A stretch of DNA of 64,000 bases from Porphyridium purpureum (Eukaryota; Rhodophyta; Bangiophyceae; Porphyridiales; Porphyridiaceae): contig VRMN01000001.1 in NCBI GenBank assembly GCA_008690995.1, forward strand, positions 1 to 64,000. The letters are read 5' to 3'. The notes beneath the pieces were generated by a model that saw only the letters and a list, made by a program, of their open reading frames with translations, was not told the DNA's origin and did no database searches. Position 1 is the stretch's first letter. The number at the start of each line of letters is the position of its first letter. Of the stretch, positions 53,930 to 63,729 are shown piece by piece. Position numbers and translations under genes: made by a program.

Positions 53930-55479
53930 CAGTCCTGGCCAAGTTAGTTGTCCCACAGGATTAAATGAAGTTTTTTGTGAATAACTCGGCTTTTCGACTA
54001 GGTTGTCGTCTGTTTTGATGGCACGAAAAGAATCAGCGGCACGGAAAATGGGTAGGGGCGTCCAAAGGTATCGTAGAACAAAACAACAGGTGTGAGAAGT
54101 GCCGAAAAAGAGAAAAACAATAAAACAGGTTGATGAGGACAAACACGCTCATGAGAAGAGATTTAACTGTAGTAACGAAACTAGTACTTGGTTTGACGGC
54201 CACCGGCGTCGATGCAAGCTTGCAGGCGACGGGGCATGCTCTCGAAAAGTGCCTCAACATACTTTGGCGCTTCCGTTCGCCAGCAGTCATAGATAACTGG
54301 AAGCATGTCATCGAGGCGCATAAACTGGCGTCCTTGCCAATGCACACGGCGAGAAACGATCGCCCACAGATTCTCAACTGGATTCAAGTCCGGCGACCGC
54401 GCTGGCCAATCAAGTAGTGCGATTCCGACCGTGTCAAACAGCTCGCGCGTGCTCAGCGCTGCATGTCCGGGCGCATTATCTTGCTGAAATATGAATGGAC
54501 AATCCGGCTGATCAAGGCGCCAAGGCAGTTCCAGTGCCCAGGGCATCATGACGTTCAGCATAACCTGCCGATATCGCTCGGCATTCAGCGAGCCTTGAAC
54601 ACGATGCAACGTACTCAGTCCGTGCCACGACATGGCACCCCAAAACATTGCGGATCCTCCGCCACTATGGCGACGCATGGTTGGCGCGGGCTCAGGGCCT
54701 CGCGTTCGCTGATAAGTCTTGTTGTACCCGTGTGGCCCGTCCAGCCGAAAGATCTTTTCATCCGAGAAGATGACATTCTTCCAAAACGATAGCGGCTTGT
54801 GGACGTATTCTCGAGCAAATGCAAGCCGCTTGACTCGGTTCTTTTCCGAAATGAAGAACTTTCGCCTCTGCGCGATAATACGAACCTCTGGTGATCTCTG
54901 CAGGATACGACGAACAGTTCTCGCACTGCACGCAAGCTGCAGCTCCGTCACTGCCTGTGCAGACGTCAACTTATCCGTAATGACGTGCCGAATCAGGCGA
55001 CGCTCCAATTTCGGCGATATTGTCCGTGCCGGTCCGGGCTTCTTGAAAACCCTTTTCCTTCCTCGATTCTTCAGAAATCGCTCCACAGTCTTGTACGATG
55101 GTCGGGTCTTGTCTGGTCGCGGACGAAGACGTGCTGCAATGGCCCGCGGCGTCAGACAGAGCCGGTGCAGAGCGTCAATCTGGCCTTTCTCGAAGTCGGA
55201 GAGCCGTGGTGCCATGTTTCCGATGCTTGCGGTTGCTGGACTTGGTCGCGATCGTATGCCCGAGTGCAGTAGATGCGTTAGTCTTCTTTCACATGTCTTG
55301 AACCCCTTCATGGCCTCATGGGGTCCCGCAAAAGCGCGCGCTTACCTCTGACCTAAGGAACAAAAATATGTTAAAAAAAGGTATAAACATTGATTTCATA
55401 TGAAAACGCTCGTTTTTACTATAAAACTGGAGTTCAGACCTTGAAATTGCACCTGGGACAACCATCTTGGCCAGGAGTG
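53930..55479 (-). mobile_element. Tc1/mariner element, copy B
   Basis: Bounded by TA at 53928-53929 and 55480-55481, with the same imperfect inverted repeats as copy A (CAGTCCTGGCC on the left, CACTCCTGGCC read inward on the right). It lies in the opposite orientation to copy A, in the divergent promoter space between the monooxygenase and VPS51. It looks whole. Confidence 0.92.
54181..55311 (-). CDS. Tc1-type DD34E transposase, copy B
   Basis: 376 residues, colinear with copy A, with the same triad: FSDEKIF, QQDNAPGHAA, and DLNPVENLW with 34 residues between the last two. It keeps the family-typical WPARSPDLNP, and MSWHGLS where copy A has MSWYGLS. Copy B is therefore probably nearer the active ancestor. 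The N-terminal HTH region is intact. The Met at residue 33 is an alternative start. Confidence 0.9.
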   Translation of the reverse strand: MKGFKTCERRLTHLLHSGIRSRPSPATASIGNMAPRLSDFEKGQIDALHRLCLTPRAIAARLRPRPDKTRPSYKTVERFLKNRGRKRVFKKPGPARTISPKLERRLIRHVITDKLTSAQAVTELQLACSARTVRRILQRSPEVRIIAQRRKFFISEKNRVKRLAFAREYVHKPLSFWKNVIFSDEKIFRLDGPHGYNKTYQRTRGPEPAPTMRRHSGGGSAMFWGAMSWHGLSTLHRVQGSLNAERYRQVMLNVMMPWALELPWRLDQPDCPFIFQQDNAPGHAALSTRELFDTVGIALLDWPARSPDLNPVENLWAIVSRRVHWQGRQFMRLDDMLPVIYDCWRTEAPKYVEALFESMPRRLQACIDAGGRQTKY

Positions 55480-55481
55480 TA

Positions 55482-55735
55482 GTGCGTGGGGCGGTTGGTT
55501 GTGAGCGCGGGAGAGCGGCTGGCGTGGTGAGAAGGGGCAATTGTGTGCGGCGTGCGAGGTCGCGCGGCGCGTAGAGGTTACGCAGACGGTGCCGCGAGAG
55601 CACACGCACACACAAACACACACATACGCGCGCGCGCACATATTCATTACGCGGCGAGTTCATGACAGAGTTGGCGGCGCCGCGTGTTCGTCCTGTTCGT
55701 CCTGTTCGTCCTGTTCGTCCGCGCGGCAGCGCGTC
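55482..55735 (+). promoter_or_regulatory. VPS51 5' region with 9-bp and (CA)n repeats
   Basis: About 250 bp between Tc1 copy B and the VPS51 ATG. It holds a cacacgcacacacaaacac run near 55600-55625 and four tandem 9-bp units (tcctgttcg) at about 55688-55720, just before the start codon. Confidence 0.6.
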
Positions 55736-58564
55736 ATGGCGTCGAACTCTCGCGGGTCAAGCCCAGTGGTAGGCTCGGGCGCACCGGCGCGAAAGCGGAA
55801 CACGCTGCTGAGCTCCTACTACGGCCTCGCTGCGTCGCCCGCCGCGCGCACGTCGCCGGGTGCCGCGCACAGCCCGCCTTTGGCGCAAAGTATCGACCAG
55901 CTCGACTTTGCGCTGTCTGGGTCTATCCAAGCGCGCGGCGGTGATGCAGACCAGGATCGTGAGCACTGGTCTCATGAAATGCCGGCAAATGACTTTTACA
56001 GCGAGCAGCTGCGCATTGCGCGCGAAATGATCGCTTCCAAGACGGTCGAGCAGCTGACGGCCATTGCGGCATCCCTCCAGTCCTCCACGCGCCAGAGCGA
56101 GCTGGGGTTACACGATGCAGTGCACTCAAGTTACGCCAGCTTCTTGGCAACCTCGCAACTGGTGGCCGACATTTCAGCGCACTGCAATGCTGTGGCGGCC
56201 GACAAGGATGGTACGCTGGAAGCCGTGGCGCAAATCTCGCAGAGAACGCAGGCAGTTAATGCGCGACTCGCCGCGAGCAGAGAACAGGTCGAGCACCTTG
56301 AGGGCGCGCGGCGTTGCGTGCTCCTGCTCATGCTCGCACGGCGTCTGCCGCGCTACATGGAACTGCACGCTAGAACTGGCGCACACACGCTGCACGCGGT
56401 GCTCGACAAGTGCGCACTCGCGTTGCAGTTTCTGAACCGATTGGCGATCAGTCACCCTGCATTCGAGTCCAGTCTTACCGCCATCCACGCATCCGTGGTC
56501 CGAATCCTGGGCGACCTTTTCGAGCAGTTGACCGCGGAGCGTGTGGATGCGGACCATGATACCGATACAAATCTGGAATTACGCTCGGTCTGTCGCATCG
56601 CCGCGGACATTCTCGTGCTCGCAGAAGCCTTGCCGGAATCTGACAGAATGCGAGGATATTTGACAGGAGAAACCAGCGATTCAGATCTAATGCAGGAGAA
56701 GGTTTGGTCCTTGCCATCTGCTGTGGTTGATGCTGTCTACCGCCGGGCGGACCGCGCCCTCACAGTTGCTCTATCAAGCCACTCGGGCAACTCAGAGGTG
56801 TTCCGCGGAGCATCCGCTCCCGAGTCAGAGCTTGTGCCTGAACTCGCTATGAAGCTGGAAAGAGCGCTGCACGTGTTGCGTGCGTTTTACTCTGAGTTGC
56901 GAGATTTCAGTGAGTACTGCTGTGCGCGGATCCGAGACCCTGCATTGCGGCGGCAGCTAGGATTCGAGCTGGAGGTTAGCGAGGCAGAATCCGCCGCGGA
57001 GATTCCAGTGAAAAAACATGGAGATCTTTATAACCAGGAAAAGGGAGAGCCGCTGCTTGTTCGCCCACAGTGGTTCACTGTGCGAGTACTGGAGCAGGTC
57101 GTGTCGCCTGCCAGGCAGCGTTTGCGCACGCTGGGTGCCAGCTCGCTTATTCTCCAGCCCCAGCAGCTTGCCGCCCTAGTGAGCGTAATCGAGGGCGCAA
57201 AGCGCAGTGTTGTAGCTAGTGCAAACGCAGTGCCACTGGTGCAAGCAGATCGAGTCGCTGCAAACGATGAGGCCCTGCCAGGCGCCTTTGCTGAAACACT
57301 CATCGCCGATCTGGACGGTGTTTTGTCAGAGGCGTACGCACAGCTATTCTGCGCTTTGGCGGCGCGCCTGCTTGAGCTGGTGTGCGACGCGGCGTCTCAG
57401 TGCTCTTTTGGAAGCATTTTCGCTGGAAGGCGTGGCGGCACGAGTGGTAGCGCCGCAGTAAATGCATGGGTTCGCGCACTGGATACGTTCAGTGAGGAGC
57501 TCGAATCGACCCTGGGCAGCATGTGGCGCTGCACGTCGATGCTGGCCGAGGCGTTGGACACTTATGATGCGCATGATTTTGTACGCAGCGTGCAACATAG
57601 CATTGCGCTGGTTGCCGTTTCATTTATCAATCGACTCGTACAGGCTACCTATGCTGACAGCCATGATGCTTCCAGAGACCGAAGCGCCGAGCTGGTGGCG
57701 TGCGGCCCAGTGCGGTTCTTGCTCTTTGGCACGCTTATCGCTAGCATACGCGATAATCCAAACGTGAAGGACTTTCAGGAAGTGCCATTCAGCAGCCTAA
57801 TCGCTGCCTGCCTTGATAATTACTGCCGTCACGCCGCCGAGGACTTGAGCGTCGTGCTCTGTGACGCTTACGACACGCTGAGCGTAAGAGGTAGACGAGG
57901 TCGTGGTAAAGGCTCTGATGGTAAGGAAGAACAGGTGCTGTTGCAGCACGTGTACAAAACGCACGCGGAAATCGATACTTACCGACTTGTGTGTCTACGT
58001 ATGCAAGAGAATGTCGCTATTACTTCTGCACCGCCGGAATCGTCTTCAGCGCTGCAGCAATCGCACCAGCAACATACGCATCGCCAGAAACTGCAGCGAT
58101 CGATCTCAAACGCGCCCGGCAAAGCAATGCCATCGCGCACATCGATGCGCCGGCCTGCTGGCGCCCAGTATTTTGACGATGAGGTCAGCGACTTCAACGC
58201 CTTGTTTGCATCACAGGGCTTCACTTCGGGCGACGCACCTCTGTCGTCGGCCAGATACACGGATGTGTCGGTCGCTGCCCCCGATACGCTGCCGCGGCGC
58301 GTATGTGCGTACGTGGCGCGCTCGTGGGCCGAGTTTGTGCGACTCCAGACCTTTGACAACGCGGCCACCATTGACCGGCAGGCACGTGCCGATGTGGAGC
58401 GTTTAGCGCGAGCGTTCGCAGACGTGGGGCAAGCGCTTGCCGCGACGGAAGGGAAGGGTTCGGCAGCTGCGCTCACACAGCACACGCAAGCTCATCAAGA
58501 CAATTTGGCCAAGCTCTTTATACCAGTGCTTGAATCGTGCGCACTTCGAAGCATGACAGAATGA
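55736..58564 (+). CDS. VPS51: VPS51, subunit of the GARP/EARP tethering complexes
   Basis: A 942-residue protein from the ATG at 55736 (MASNSRGSSPVV). The N terminus has KRNTLLSSYYGLA, the short LL..YYG motif typical of VPS51. Next come NDFYSEQLRIAREMIASKTV and a helical region with SYASFLATSQLVADISAHCN, the coiled-coil part that assembles with VPS52-54. The rest is an all-helical rod typical of CATCHR tethers. A Gln/His/Ser-rich insertion interrupts it near 58040-58140. GARP acts at the trans-Golgi on endosome-derived vesicles. The frame is open upstream through GC-rich sequence, but 55736 is the first ATG in a sensible context. Motif-level assignment; COG-type paralogues are less likely. 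Confidence 0.72.
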   Translation: MASNSRGSSPVVGSGAPARKRNTLLSSYYGLAASPAARTSPGAAHSPPLAQSIDQLDFALSGSIQARGGDADQDREHWSHEMPANDFYSEQLRIAREMIASKTVEQLTAIAASLQSSTRQSELGLHDAVHSSYASFLATSQLVADISAHCNAVAADKDGTLEAVAQISQRTQAVNARLAASREQVEHLEGARRCVLLLMLARRLPRYMELHARTGAHTLHAVLDKCALALQFLNRLAISHPAFESSLTAIHASVVRILGDLFEQLTAERVDADHDTDTNLELRSVCRIAADILVLAEALPESDRMRGYLTGETSDSDLMQEKVWSLPSAVVDAVYRRADRALTVALSSHSGNSEVFRGASAPESELVPELAMKLERALHVLRAFYSELRDFSEYCCARIRDPALRRQLGFELEVSEAESAAEIPVKKHGDLYNQEKGEPLLVRPQWFTVRVLEQVVSPARQRLRTLGASSLILQPQQLAALVSVIEGAKRSVVASANAVPLVQADRVAANDEALPGAFAETLIADLDGVLSEAYAQLFCALAARLLELVCDAASQCSFGSIFAGRRGGTSGSAAVNAWVRALDTFSEELESTLGSMWRCTSMLAEALDTYDAHDFVRSVQHSIALVAVSFINRLVQATYADSHDASRDRSAELVACGPVRFLLFGTLIASIRDNPNVKDFQEVPFSSLIAACLDNYCRHAAEDLSVVLCDAYDTLSVRGRRGRGKGSDGKEEQVLLQHVYKTHAEIDTYRLVCLRMQENVAITSAPPESSSALQQSHQQHTHRQKLQRSISNAPGKAMPSRTSMRRPAGAQYFDDEVSDFNALFASQGFTSGDAPLSSARYTDVSVAAPDTLPRRVCAYVARSWAEFVRLQTFDNAATIDRQARADVERLARAFADVGQALAATEGKGSAAALTQHTQAHQDNLAKLFIPVLESCALRSMTE

Positions 58565-58839
58565 TTCTCGTGGTGCTGTCTCAAGGTGAGCGCGTAGCCG
58601 CTATCCGTAGCCGCGCGTCCTTATCATAATTGATGCGCAGTGGCCGTATGCTCCTTGGCGCAGTGCAGAGATTGAGTCACATGAATGTCGTGCTGGCATG
58701 ATCGGAATTCTTCGGTTCCACAAGACAGTGCTTTGGAAGGGTGGGTGGTCCCATGTATGATACAACGTCGCTGCGCAGGAAAAGACGAGAAGAGGCATTG
58801 GGGCATTTCCAGCAACAGAAACAACACGCGATCACCTTT
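58565..58839. other. Spacer between convergent genes
   Basis: About 275 bp between the VPS51 stop and the stop of the PIMT-BTB gene. Short frames only; it should hold both terminators. Confidence 0.5.
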
Positions 58840-61074
58840 TCAGTCTATCGTCACCTGCAGCTGCTGCACGGCGATCCCGCGCAACACGCCACTCCATGCG
58901 CAAGCTTCTTCAAGTAATTCAGTAAGCAACTCAGGCGACATGGTGCCCCAGCCGGGCATACGTCGCACCTGCGCAAAGCGCTGCACTGTGAAATGCATCG
59001 CTACGCGCTTCAGTGCGGAAAGATTGAATCGCAAGGAGACTTGCAGAATCGCAACCGCAGTCGCGTCGCAGAGTAGGTCCGCCAGCCGCTGCTCACAACG
59101 TTGAGACAACTCAGGAGGAAAGTCATAGTACGCCACAAGAGCGAGCACGCCCTCTACGTCAGTCACGCCTTCAATGCTGCCGCCGCTCGATCCACAAAAG
59201 TCGAGGCGATCCGTGTACAGAAAGCGCAGGCATGCGCGCACATGCTGAGGCTCAAACTCAGGTGGAACATGCACATCTGCGCTCATCGCGTCGCGCATAC
59301 CCGAACTAAATCGCGCTCTGAAGTGGCCTGAACGAGCATAAAGTACTGCACGGTGAACAAAGAATTCAGCGCTTGCGCCACGATCATCGCCGTCCCGAAC
59401 TAAGATACGCATATCCGCGTTAAAGCTCTGAGCACATTCGAAAATGTGCGCCATCTTTTCGGTCACGCTTTCCTCAGAAAGCGATTCAAGTTCGCGTCGA
59501 AACAGGAGGTCCACTTTGGTGGTATCCTCACTGCCTAGCAGCCGCTGGGGCAAGGCTCCGCTTACACAGACGCCACCCGGTTCAAAGTCGAGCGAGCGCC
59601 TTCGACGAAGCTCATTTTGGATGCGGGTTTCGATCACTTCTGCGCGTGTCGGAACTACCAGAGCGCCGAAGCGAACGTGACTCACCACCTGCGCCTTGAT
59701 TTTCTGCTGCCGGTGCTCGTGTGTGCCGCTCGCGCCTGGCTCCAAGGGCACTGTCGAGCTGCTCTCTGGCTGCGGCCGCACAATTTTGAGCATGGCATTC
59801 TCGCAAGGCGTGACAAGGATGCCTCCCGGGTTGAGCAGTTCAACAATACTCCCAAGATTTTCCTCCGTGCACTGCGCGCCGCAGTGAATACGGTCGAACA
59901 ATGCTCTTGGCTGTGTATCGCGATTCCCGCCATTCAAAAGCTCGCTGGCGCTCGTAGCGTCGAGCAAAAATACATTTGCTTGCGCGAAACGCACTGGCGC
60001 GGCCGCAGCAAATGCGGGATTTGTGCTGAACGCCGGATTATTCTGTCGCATCCACTCGAGATTGGACTCGGAAAAACTTACTGTGCCCTGCTCAATATCG
60101 ATACCAACAACGATGCCACTCGGGCCTGCTAGCAGCGCGGCCAAAGCGGTCAAGTGGCCACAGCCACTGCCCACATCCAATACGGCGTTTCCGTGCTGAA
60201 TGTCTAGCGCCGTCAAGGCGCTTACATAGACTTCCGGTGACGACACATTGAAGCCGAGCGACGTCAAACGCAAAGGGCTGAGTGAGAAGGCACGCGCGTT
60301 CCGGTACAGCGGCGGAAGAAACAAAGCTCGCGGCGTGCGCCATAGTGCGTCTTCCAAGCGTCTGTCGGAAGGACCAATCCCACCCATCGATTTCAAAGCT
60401 TCGATCATTCGCTCATTCGCGTCTCGATATTTTTCGAAGCTTTCCGGTGTGCCTTCGTCTTGCGCATGCACCGACCGCGTGCCCTGTTCTTCATCGTCTG
60501 CGTCTACCTCTTGCATGTTCTGATGAAGCAGCACAGCTATGTGGGCAGCAATTGACGGCGGCAATGCAAGCTCTCGCAAGGAGTCACGAATCTCATTCTG
60601 CGGATGTTCCTCCTCCCGATCAATTTCCTCTGACCCATCGAGGCTTTCACTACCGCTTTCTTCACTTGCATACGAAGCATCATGCGTATGCGCATCTTGA
60701 GTATGTCTCACAGCTCGAAAATCTTCTACCTCTGCTTCTTCCGTCGCCGAGTTGTCAGAAGCCATGAGCAACTCGAGGAACTCGGCCGTGCCATCGCTGT
60801 CTTGACCCGAAAAAAATTCTCCGCTGCCCGCCATGGAAGCAGCATTATTGGCCGCCGAGTTTGCAGCAGCCTCTTCTCCGTCTGACGAGTCGAGTAGAAG
60901 CAGGGCCAATTCCTCCTCGCCTTCCTGCTGCCCATCTTCGTGTTCGTCGTCGCCAATGTCGAGGTCCTGTCCATGCTCCTTCGCCGCCGCGCCAGGCGCT
61001 TCGTACGCGTCTGCGCTCACCGAATGCTCGTCCATATCCATGCTGCATGAGCGGCCGGTGTCATCAGTGACCAT
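58840..61074 (-). CDS. PIMT-type isoaspartyl methyltransferase fused to BTB/POZ-BACK
   Basis: A 744-residue protein. Residues 1-200 are acidic and disordered. About 220-500 form a protein-L-isoaspartate O-methyltransferase domain: IGPSDRRLEDALWRTPRALF, LGFNVSSPEVYVSAL (position of the catalytic Ser loop), SAM motif VLDVGSGCGHLTALAALL, DRIHCGAQC and LLNPGGILVTP. About 554-668 are a BTB/POZ domain: EFFVHRAVLYARSGHFRARF, VHVPPEFEPQHVRACLRFLY. A BACK-like tail follows (LLCDATAVAILQVSLRFNLS). PIMT starts repair of isoaspartyl residues; BTB-BACK proteins usually bind Cullin-3. Animal PCMTD proteins pair PIMT with a cullin-binding SOCS box, so a damaged-protein ubiquitin adaptor is a reasonable inference. 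First ATG used is 61074. Confidence 0.85.
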   Translation of the reverse strand: MVTDDTGRSCSMDMDEHSVSADAYEAPGAAAKEHGQDLDIGDDEHEDGQQEGEEELALLLLDSSDGEEAAANSAANNAASMAGSGEFFSGQDSDGTAEFLELLMASDNSATEEAEVEDFRAVRHTQDAHTHDASYASEESGSESLDGSEEIDREEEHPQNEIRDSLRELALPPSIAAHIAVLLHQNMQEVDADDEEQGTRSVHAQDEGTPESFEKYRDANERMIEALKSMGGIGPSDRRLEDALWRTPRALFLPPLYRNARAFSLSPLRLTSLGFNVSSPEVYVSALTALDIQHGNAVLDVGSGCGHLTALAALLAGPSGIVVGIDIEQGTVSFSESNLEWMRQNNPAFSTNPAFAAAAPVRFAQANVFLLDATSASELLNGGNRDTQPRALFDRIHCGAQCTEENLGSIVELLNPGGILVTPCENAMLKIVRPQPESSSTVPLEPGASGTHEHRQQKIKAQVVSHVRFGALVVPTRAEVIETRIQNELRRRRSLDFEPGGVCVSGALPQRLLGSEDTTKVDLLFRRELESLSEESVTEKMAHIFECAQSFNADMRILVRDGDDRGASAEFFVHRAVLYARSGHFRARFSSGMRDAMSADVHVPPEFEPQHVRACLRFLYTDRLDFCGSSGGSIEGVTDVEGVLALVAYYDFPPELSQRCEQRLADLLCDATAVAILQVSLRFNLSALKRVAMHFTVQRFAQVRRMPGWGTMSPELLTELLEEACAWSGVLRGIAVQQLQVTID

Positions 61075-61140
61075 TTCCAAGAGGCCGTGCCAGCCGCCGC
61101 GTTCCAGAACATCCACGCGGCTCTGCCGGCACTGCTGCAC

Positions 61141-62530
61141 GCGTGTCCGCTGATGCTGCCTGGTCGCTGCGCCTTTGGTTTGGTTTCAAGCGCCAAACCT
61201 GGCTCGCTTTTACATATTAAAACAGGCTGCTTTTATAGGAACGTTGAGATTGTTCGTGCTGGCGAAGGCGGCGTTTAAACGGCTTGACTCTGGGTGTGGA
61301 AAGTGTTCCTTTCCGAGGCCTTGCATTGAAGAGTTTGTCGGGTTAACAACCCCCAGGCTCACCCCTTTGGGATTGTTGCGGGGGGACGGTTTGGAACCGC
61401 GGGTGAATCCACACCGGGCGGTCTTTCCTTGCCGTTTTAATGAAGCGTTGCGCGTCCAACGTCAACCTGCTCGAGCCTTTCCGCTGTCATGCTTTTTGTT
61501 TTATTTTGACAAACTCTTCTTGGTCTTTTTTCCCTTATCCTACGCAGGACGGTGGTCCTCGTGCGTGGTTCTACGTTTATATACCGTTCTCTTGCGCATG
61601 ATGCCAGGCTGGCAGTGACGGCTCCAGACTGTACTTTCACGATCTCTTCACGATGTACAATTGAGCATGCTTCGAACCGGCGTCCCGACTCGTTCAAGTG
61701 TGCGACGGCGTACCTATGGTGCACGGCCAAGGTATTAACACCGGGAGCCCTCGGTTGCCAGGACGCAGCAAGTGCTCGACGCAGCGCTAACACGGAAGCG
61801 TGAGGTAGAGCACAAGGGATCGCGATGGTTTTTTGCGTTGAAATCGGCCAAATATCTGCGATGTACTCCGCAAGACCGAGATGCTTTTCTCTCGTCGCAA
61901 ACCTCCCTTGCTTCGTCCTAATGGCCAGAGCCAAGGCAAAAATTCGGTGGCTGGCGCCTTGATGATAACCTGAGATCGCCAATCGTGATAAAAAGTCTGA
62001 TGTGCGTTCGCATTGATGCATCGTTACGCCTCTTCTTAATCAAATAAGCTGGCACACATATCCTGTCCTGGTTTGGACATAATCACAGTTGCGGCGGAAG
62101 TTTCGACTTCAGTTTTTTAAGCTGAACCGACAAGGCCTAAAACTTGATCCGATTTCAGTTGCGGTGGTGTCCCGAGACGCCGTGCTCCGGTTTCATGGGA
62201 GTGATTGGTCCCCTATACTTTTAAGACTGAAATTTCGAGGGCTTGATGGGGAGGTAGTCTTTAGGACTCGTTGCCGCTCCTTAGGACAGCAGACTTCTCA
62301 GAGTAAGTGTTTTCCTCTCCGTTCATCTCGACCTATTAAAATCAGGGATTAGTTGCCATCCCACGACAAAGGGGCCCAATTTTATGTTTGTGCTCCTTCA
62401 CGAAACCCAAAGTGCGCCGCATCTGGCCGAGGCAGCCGTGCTGGGCGAGCAACTGGCTGCGTGCTATATGTCCTTACTGTGCTGTGATCGCTATCCAGCT
62501 CGGTATTTTTGCAGTTTAGTATTTCATTAA
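61141..62530. other. 1.4-kb region with no supported gene
   Basis: It should hold the PIMT-BTB promoter at its left end. The longest frame (minus strand, 61437-62021, 194 codons) is not recognisable. At 61340-61410 there is a G/C-rich patch with complementary runs (aacaaccccc, then ttgttgcgggggg). No tRNA-like or snRNA-like consensus was seen. Confidence 0.45.
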
Positions 62531-62537
62531 ACATGGA

Positions 62538-63729
62538 TCATTTCTTTGACGACCGCAGCACCTCGGCACCGTCTTCAATTACATTGATCGTCACGCACGA
62601 GCAGCAAGTGTTCGTGTATGCCTCCGTTACGAGCACCAACTTGTGAAAGCAAAACCACCGAGCCGTGGCACTGTACGGCAGGGAGCTCGCCGCACGAGCC
62701 CAATCTTGTTGATGATTAAACAACTCGCTTCCTTCCAAATCGAACCACGACCTCACTCCTAGCTGGGCAAGGGAGTGTGTCGCAACCAATGATTGCCTAC
62801 GAAACTGTGCTTTCCATCTCGTTACAGGGCAGCACATTTCTCGGCCTCCTCTCGATACAGTGACGGATCTACGCGCCAGCAACGGCCGCTAGCCTCGACC
62901 AAGTCCCGCAAAATGTTCGTAACGTGCTCATGCACGCAAAGCTATTCAAGCAGCCTCATTGACGAACCATCAACTTGCATCTGCTCTTGCAAGCTATGCA
63001 CGAAAGCCGCATCTAGCAGCGATAATAGGTCCAGGAGACCATTTTCCAAGCAGTCTTGCGACAAATTTTCTGATCATGATAGCGGATCATGTTGAACAAG
63101 TCGAACACTGGAAGCTTGCAGATGGAAAATCTTGCGCACAAGAAATAAGGCAAGCCGCTTGCGGACCTCATCCATCAAGTTGCTGACACGTTCGCGTGCA
63201 AGACGAGCAGTTCGGCGCTGCCTTTAACGTCGGCGCTCATTTTCGGCCTCAGCAAGTCTGGACACCAAGTCTTCCAAACCCTTGTAATATTGGAGAGTGC
63301 AAGCCATATTGCCAACATCCACGAATAGCGCACGATTCCGGTCGGGATCAGAGAATGTCTGGAAAGTATGCTCATCCGGGTCCAATGACACAATGCGTGG
63401 TGGCGCGCCATGCTGGCCTCGATGCTTGGTCTTGTGTAAGTGTGTCGACGTCTTGTGCTTTCGCCATGCATTTGGCTTCTGCGGTGATGCTTCATTCAGG
63501 CTGCAGGTCAGGTAACTTTTGTCTTTGCCGGAAGCACGTGTAGGACTAGTTGGTTCGTATACGGAATAGATGAAAGTCCATTTGCAGAAGCCCACATGCA
63601 GCTTGAGCGCCTCGTTCCGTGTTTAGCCACATGGGTTTGCCGCCAGACACTACCTAAACAACGCAGCCCACACGCAATTCACCCACTTCTTGCGCACTAA
63701 AAATTCTCAGTCTTATGGTCCTTTTGCGT
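62538..63729 (-). pseudogene. Decayed Fanzor/TnpB-type RNA-guided nuclease gene
   Basis: Four blocks lie in the right order on the minus strand in different frames. (1) RKRTIRLRIF near 63720, like the TnpB N terminus. (2) RIVSLDPDEHTFQTFSDPD (D at 63382-63380), the RuvC-I strand, continuing to LEDLVSRLAEAENERRR up to 63224. (3) About 63220-63016: RERVSNLMDEVRKRLAYFLC, then ICKLPVFDLFNMI and CRKTAWKMVSWTYYR, the RuvC-II neighbourhood, with Asp where the catalytic Glu (FE) is expected. (4) VTEAYTNTCCSCVTINV near 62590-62630, the zinc-ribbon start of RuvC-III. Stops and frameshifts separate them. The 130 codons between blocks 3 and 4 are longer than the usual 25-30, suggesting an insertion. No ends or guide RNA could be assigned. 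Confidence 0.75.

Noticed and set aside
61437-62021. Minus-strand frame of 194 codons upstream of the PIMT-BTB gene
   Set aside because: No recognisable motif and composition unlike neighbouring genes.
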